Positions 5,262-5,696 of a DNA stretch of 5,696 nucleotides are shown here, in pieces (position 1 is the first letter of the stretch; each line of letters opens with the position of its first letter). The stretch is from Anaerolineae bacterium. Lineage in GTDB: Bacteria > Chloroflexota > Anaerolineae > Anaerolineales > E44-bin32. The stretch covers positions 1 through 5,696 of the forward strand of contig JAUVOZ010000134.1 of the NCBI GenBank assembly GCA_030598885.1, written 5' to 3'. Position numbers and translations under genes: made by a program. Under the pieces are notes generated by a model, which saw nothing but the letters and a program-made list of their open reading frames with translations, made no database searches and was not told where the DNA came from.

Positions 5262-5696
5262 ATGGACGAACAATTAGAGAGGCGTCCCAGCATGAGCGCT
5301 AAACGACTGAGCCGGCTAATTCTGAACCTGCTCACGCTCTTGATACTGCTGGCTACACTGATTGTGGGCATTGAGTTCTTTATCACATTCATTAATCCCT
5401 ACCGGGGATTAAACCCATATCCACCACCGACCATGCCACCGACCCTCGGAGCCCCAACACCGACCAACACCCCGGCAGTGAGCTTGCCTACAGCCTGGAC
5501 ACCCACAACGACAAGTACTTCACCTGTCACCGAGACCCCGACTCCCACGCTGACCCCCACAGGAACGCCTCAACCCGATGCAACCGAGACGCCTGTCGCC
5601 GCAGAGATGCCATTCGCATTACAAATCGGCAGCCCAGCGCGAATTCAGAACTTCATCGACATCGATGCAGGTTGTGATTGGATGGGCGTTGGTGGG
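5262..5696 (+). CDS. Membrane-anchored protein with Thr/Pro-rich stalk (3' end missing)
   Basis: The frame stays open from ATG to the window edge, giving the first 145 residues. Residues 1-18 are charged and cytoplasmic-looking (ERR, AKR). A hydrophobic segment at 19-44 should be a membrane anchor or uncleaved signal; the positive charges before it predict an outside C-terminus. Residues 52-111 form a Pro/Thr/Ser-rich stalk with repeated TPT and PTPT units. A folded domain appears to begin near PFALQIGSPARIQNF (117-131) and continues IDIDAGCDWMGVGG at the edge. I recall similar stalked proteins with a Cys-Trp-Met/Leu-Gly-Val motif in Anaerolineae, of unknown function, but cannot verify this. 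The gene lies 24 bases after the foldase lipoprotein gene, so both may belong to one cell-surface operon. The function is not known. Confidence 0.82.
   Translation, partial: MDEQLERRPSMSAKRLSRLILNLLTLLILLATLIVGIEFFITFINPYRGLNPYPPPTMPPTLGAPTPTNTPAVSLPTAWTPTTTSTSPVTETPTPTLTPTGTPQPDATETPVAAEMPFALQIGSPARIQNFIDIDAGCDWMGVGG

Overview
This 5.7-kb window looks like ordinary bacterial chromosome. There are six protein genes, two on the minus strand and four on the plus strand; the last runs off the right edge. No mobile-element gene, CRISPR array, rRNA or tRNA was seen. The best guess for the organism is a Chloroflexota member, perhaps Anaerolineae. The grounds are an RNase J, a tyrosine-rich cold-shock protein of the KGYGYI/VFVHY type, exported proteins with long Thr/Pro stalks, and intergenic hairpin repeats of the CCCTTCGAC...CTCAGGAC type. 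This rests on style and remembered family traits, not on a phylogenetic marker, so it is tentative.

Left block (minus strand, 126-1643): an HD-domain phosphohydrolase gene lies upstream of surE, with 48 bases between the stop of the first and the chosen ATG of the second. Each gene has its own ribosome binding site. They probably form a two-gene operon of metal-dependent phosphohydrolases acting on nucleotides. An imperfect palindromic repeat (31-94) lies beyond surE and may end its transcript. A 434-base divergent intergenic region (1644-2077) carries a weak candidate promoter for the HD gene and a strong promoter for the rightward genes.

Middle block (plus strand, 2037-4067): a near-consensus promoter (TTGACG, 17-base spacer, extended -10 TAGAAT) drives a 71-residue cold-shock protein whose usual RNA-stacking tryptophan is a cysteine. 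A GTGA-N6-TCAC palindrome, the core of Crp/Fnr-type sites, straddles the -10. A GC-rich hairpin with only three T residues follows, then ribonuclease J (548 residues, all expected metal ligands present). The leaky-looking terminator and the shared RNA theme suggest that the two genes are at least partly co-expressed.

Right block (plus strand, 4068-5696): a 258-base spacer full of inverted repeats ends in a 28-base interrupted palindrome that overlaps an extended -10 promoter. Transcription would start only a few bases before the ATG of a lipoprotein with SurA-like N-terminal and parvulin domains, an extracytoplasmic folding factor. Closely linked downstream is the start of a single-pass membrane protein with a Thr/Pro stalk and an unrecognised C-terminal domain.

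Nothing here is clearly a new biological system. The most interesting items are the palindrome over the near-leaderless foldase promoter, the altered cold-shock protein with its possible Crp-type site and RNase J neighbour, and the truncated stalked protein at the edge.
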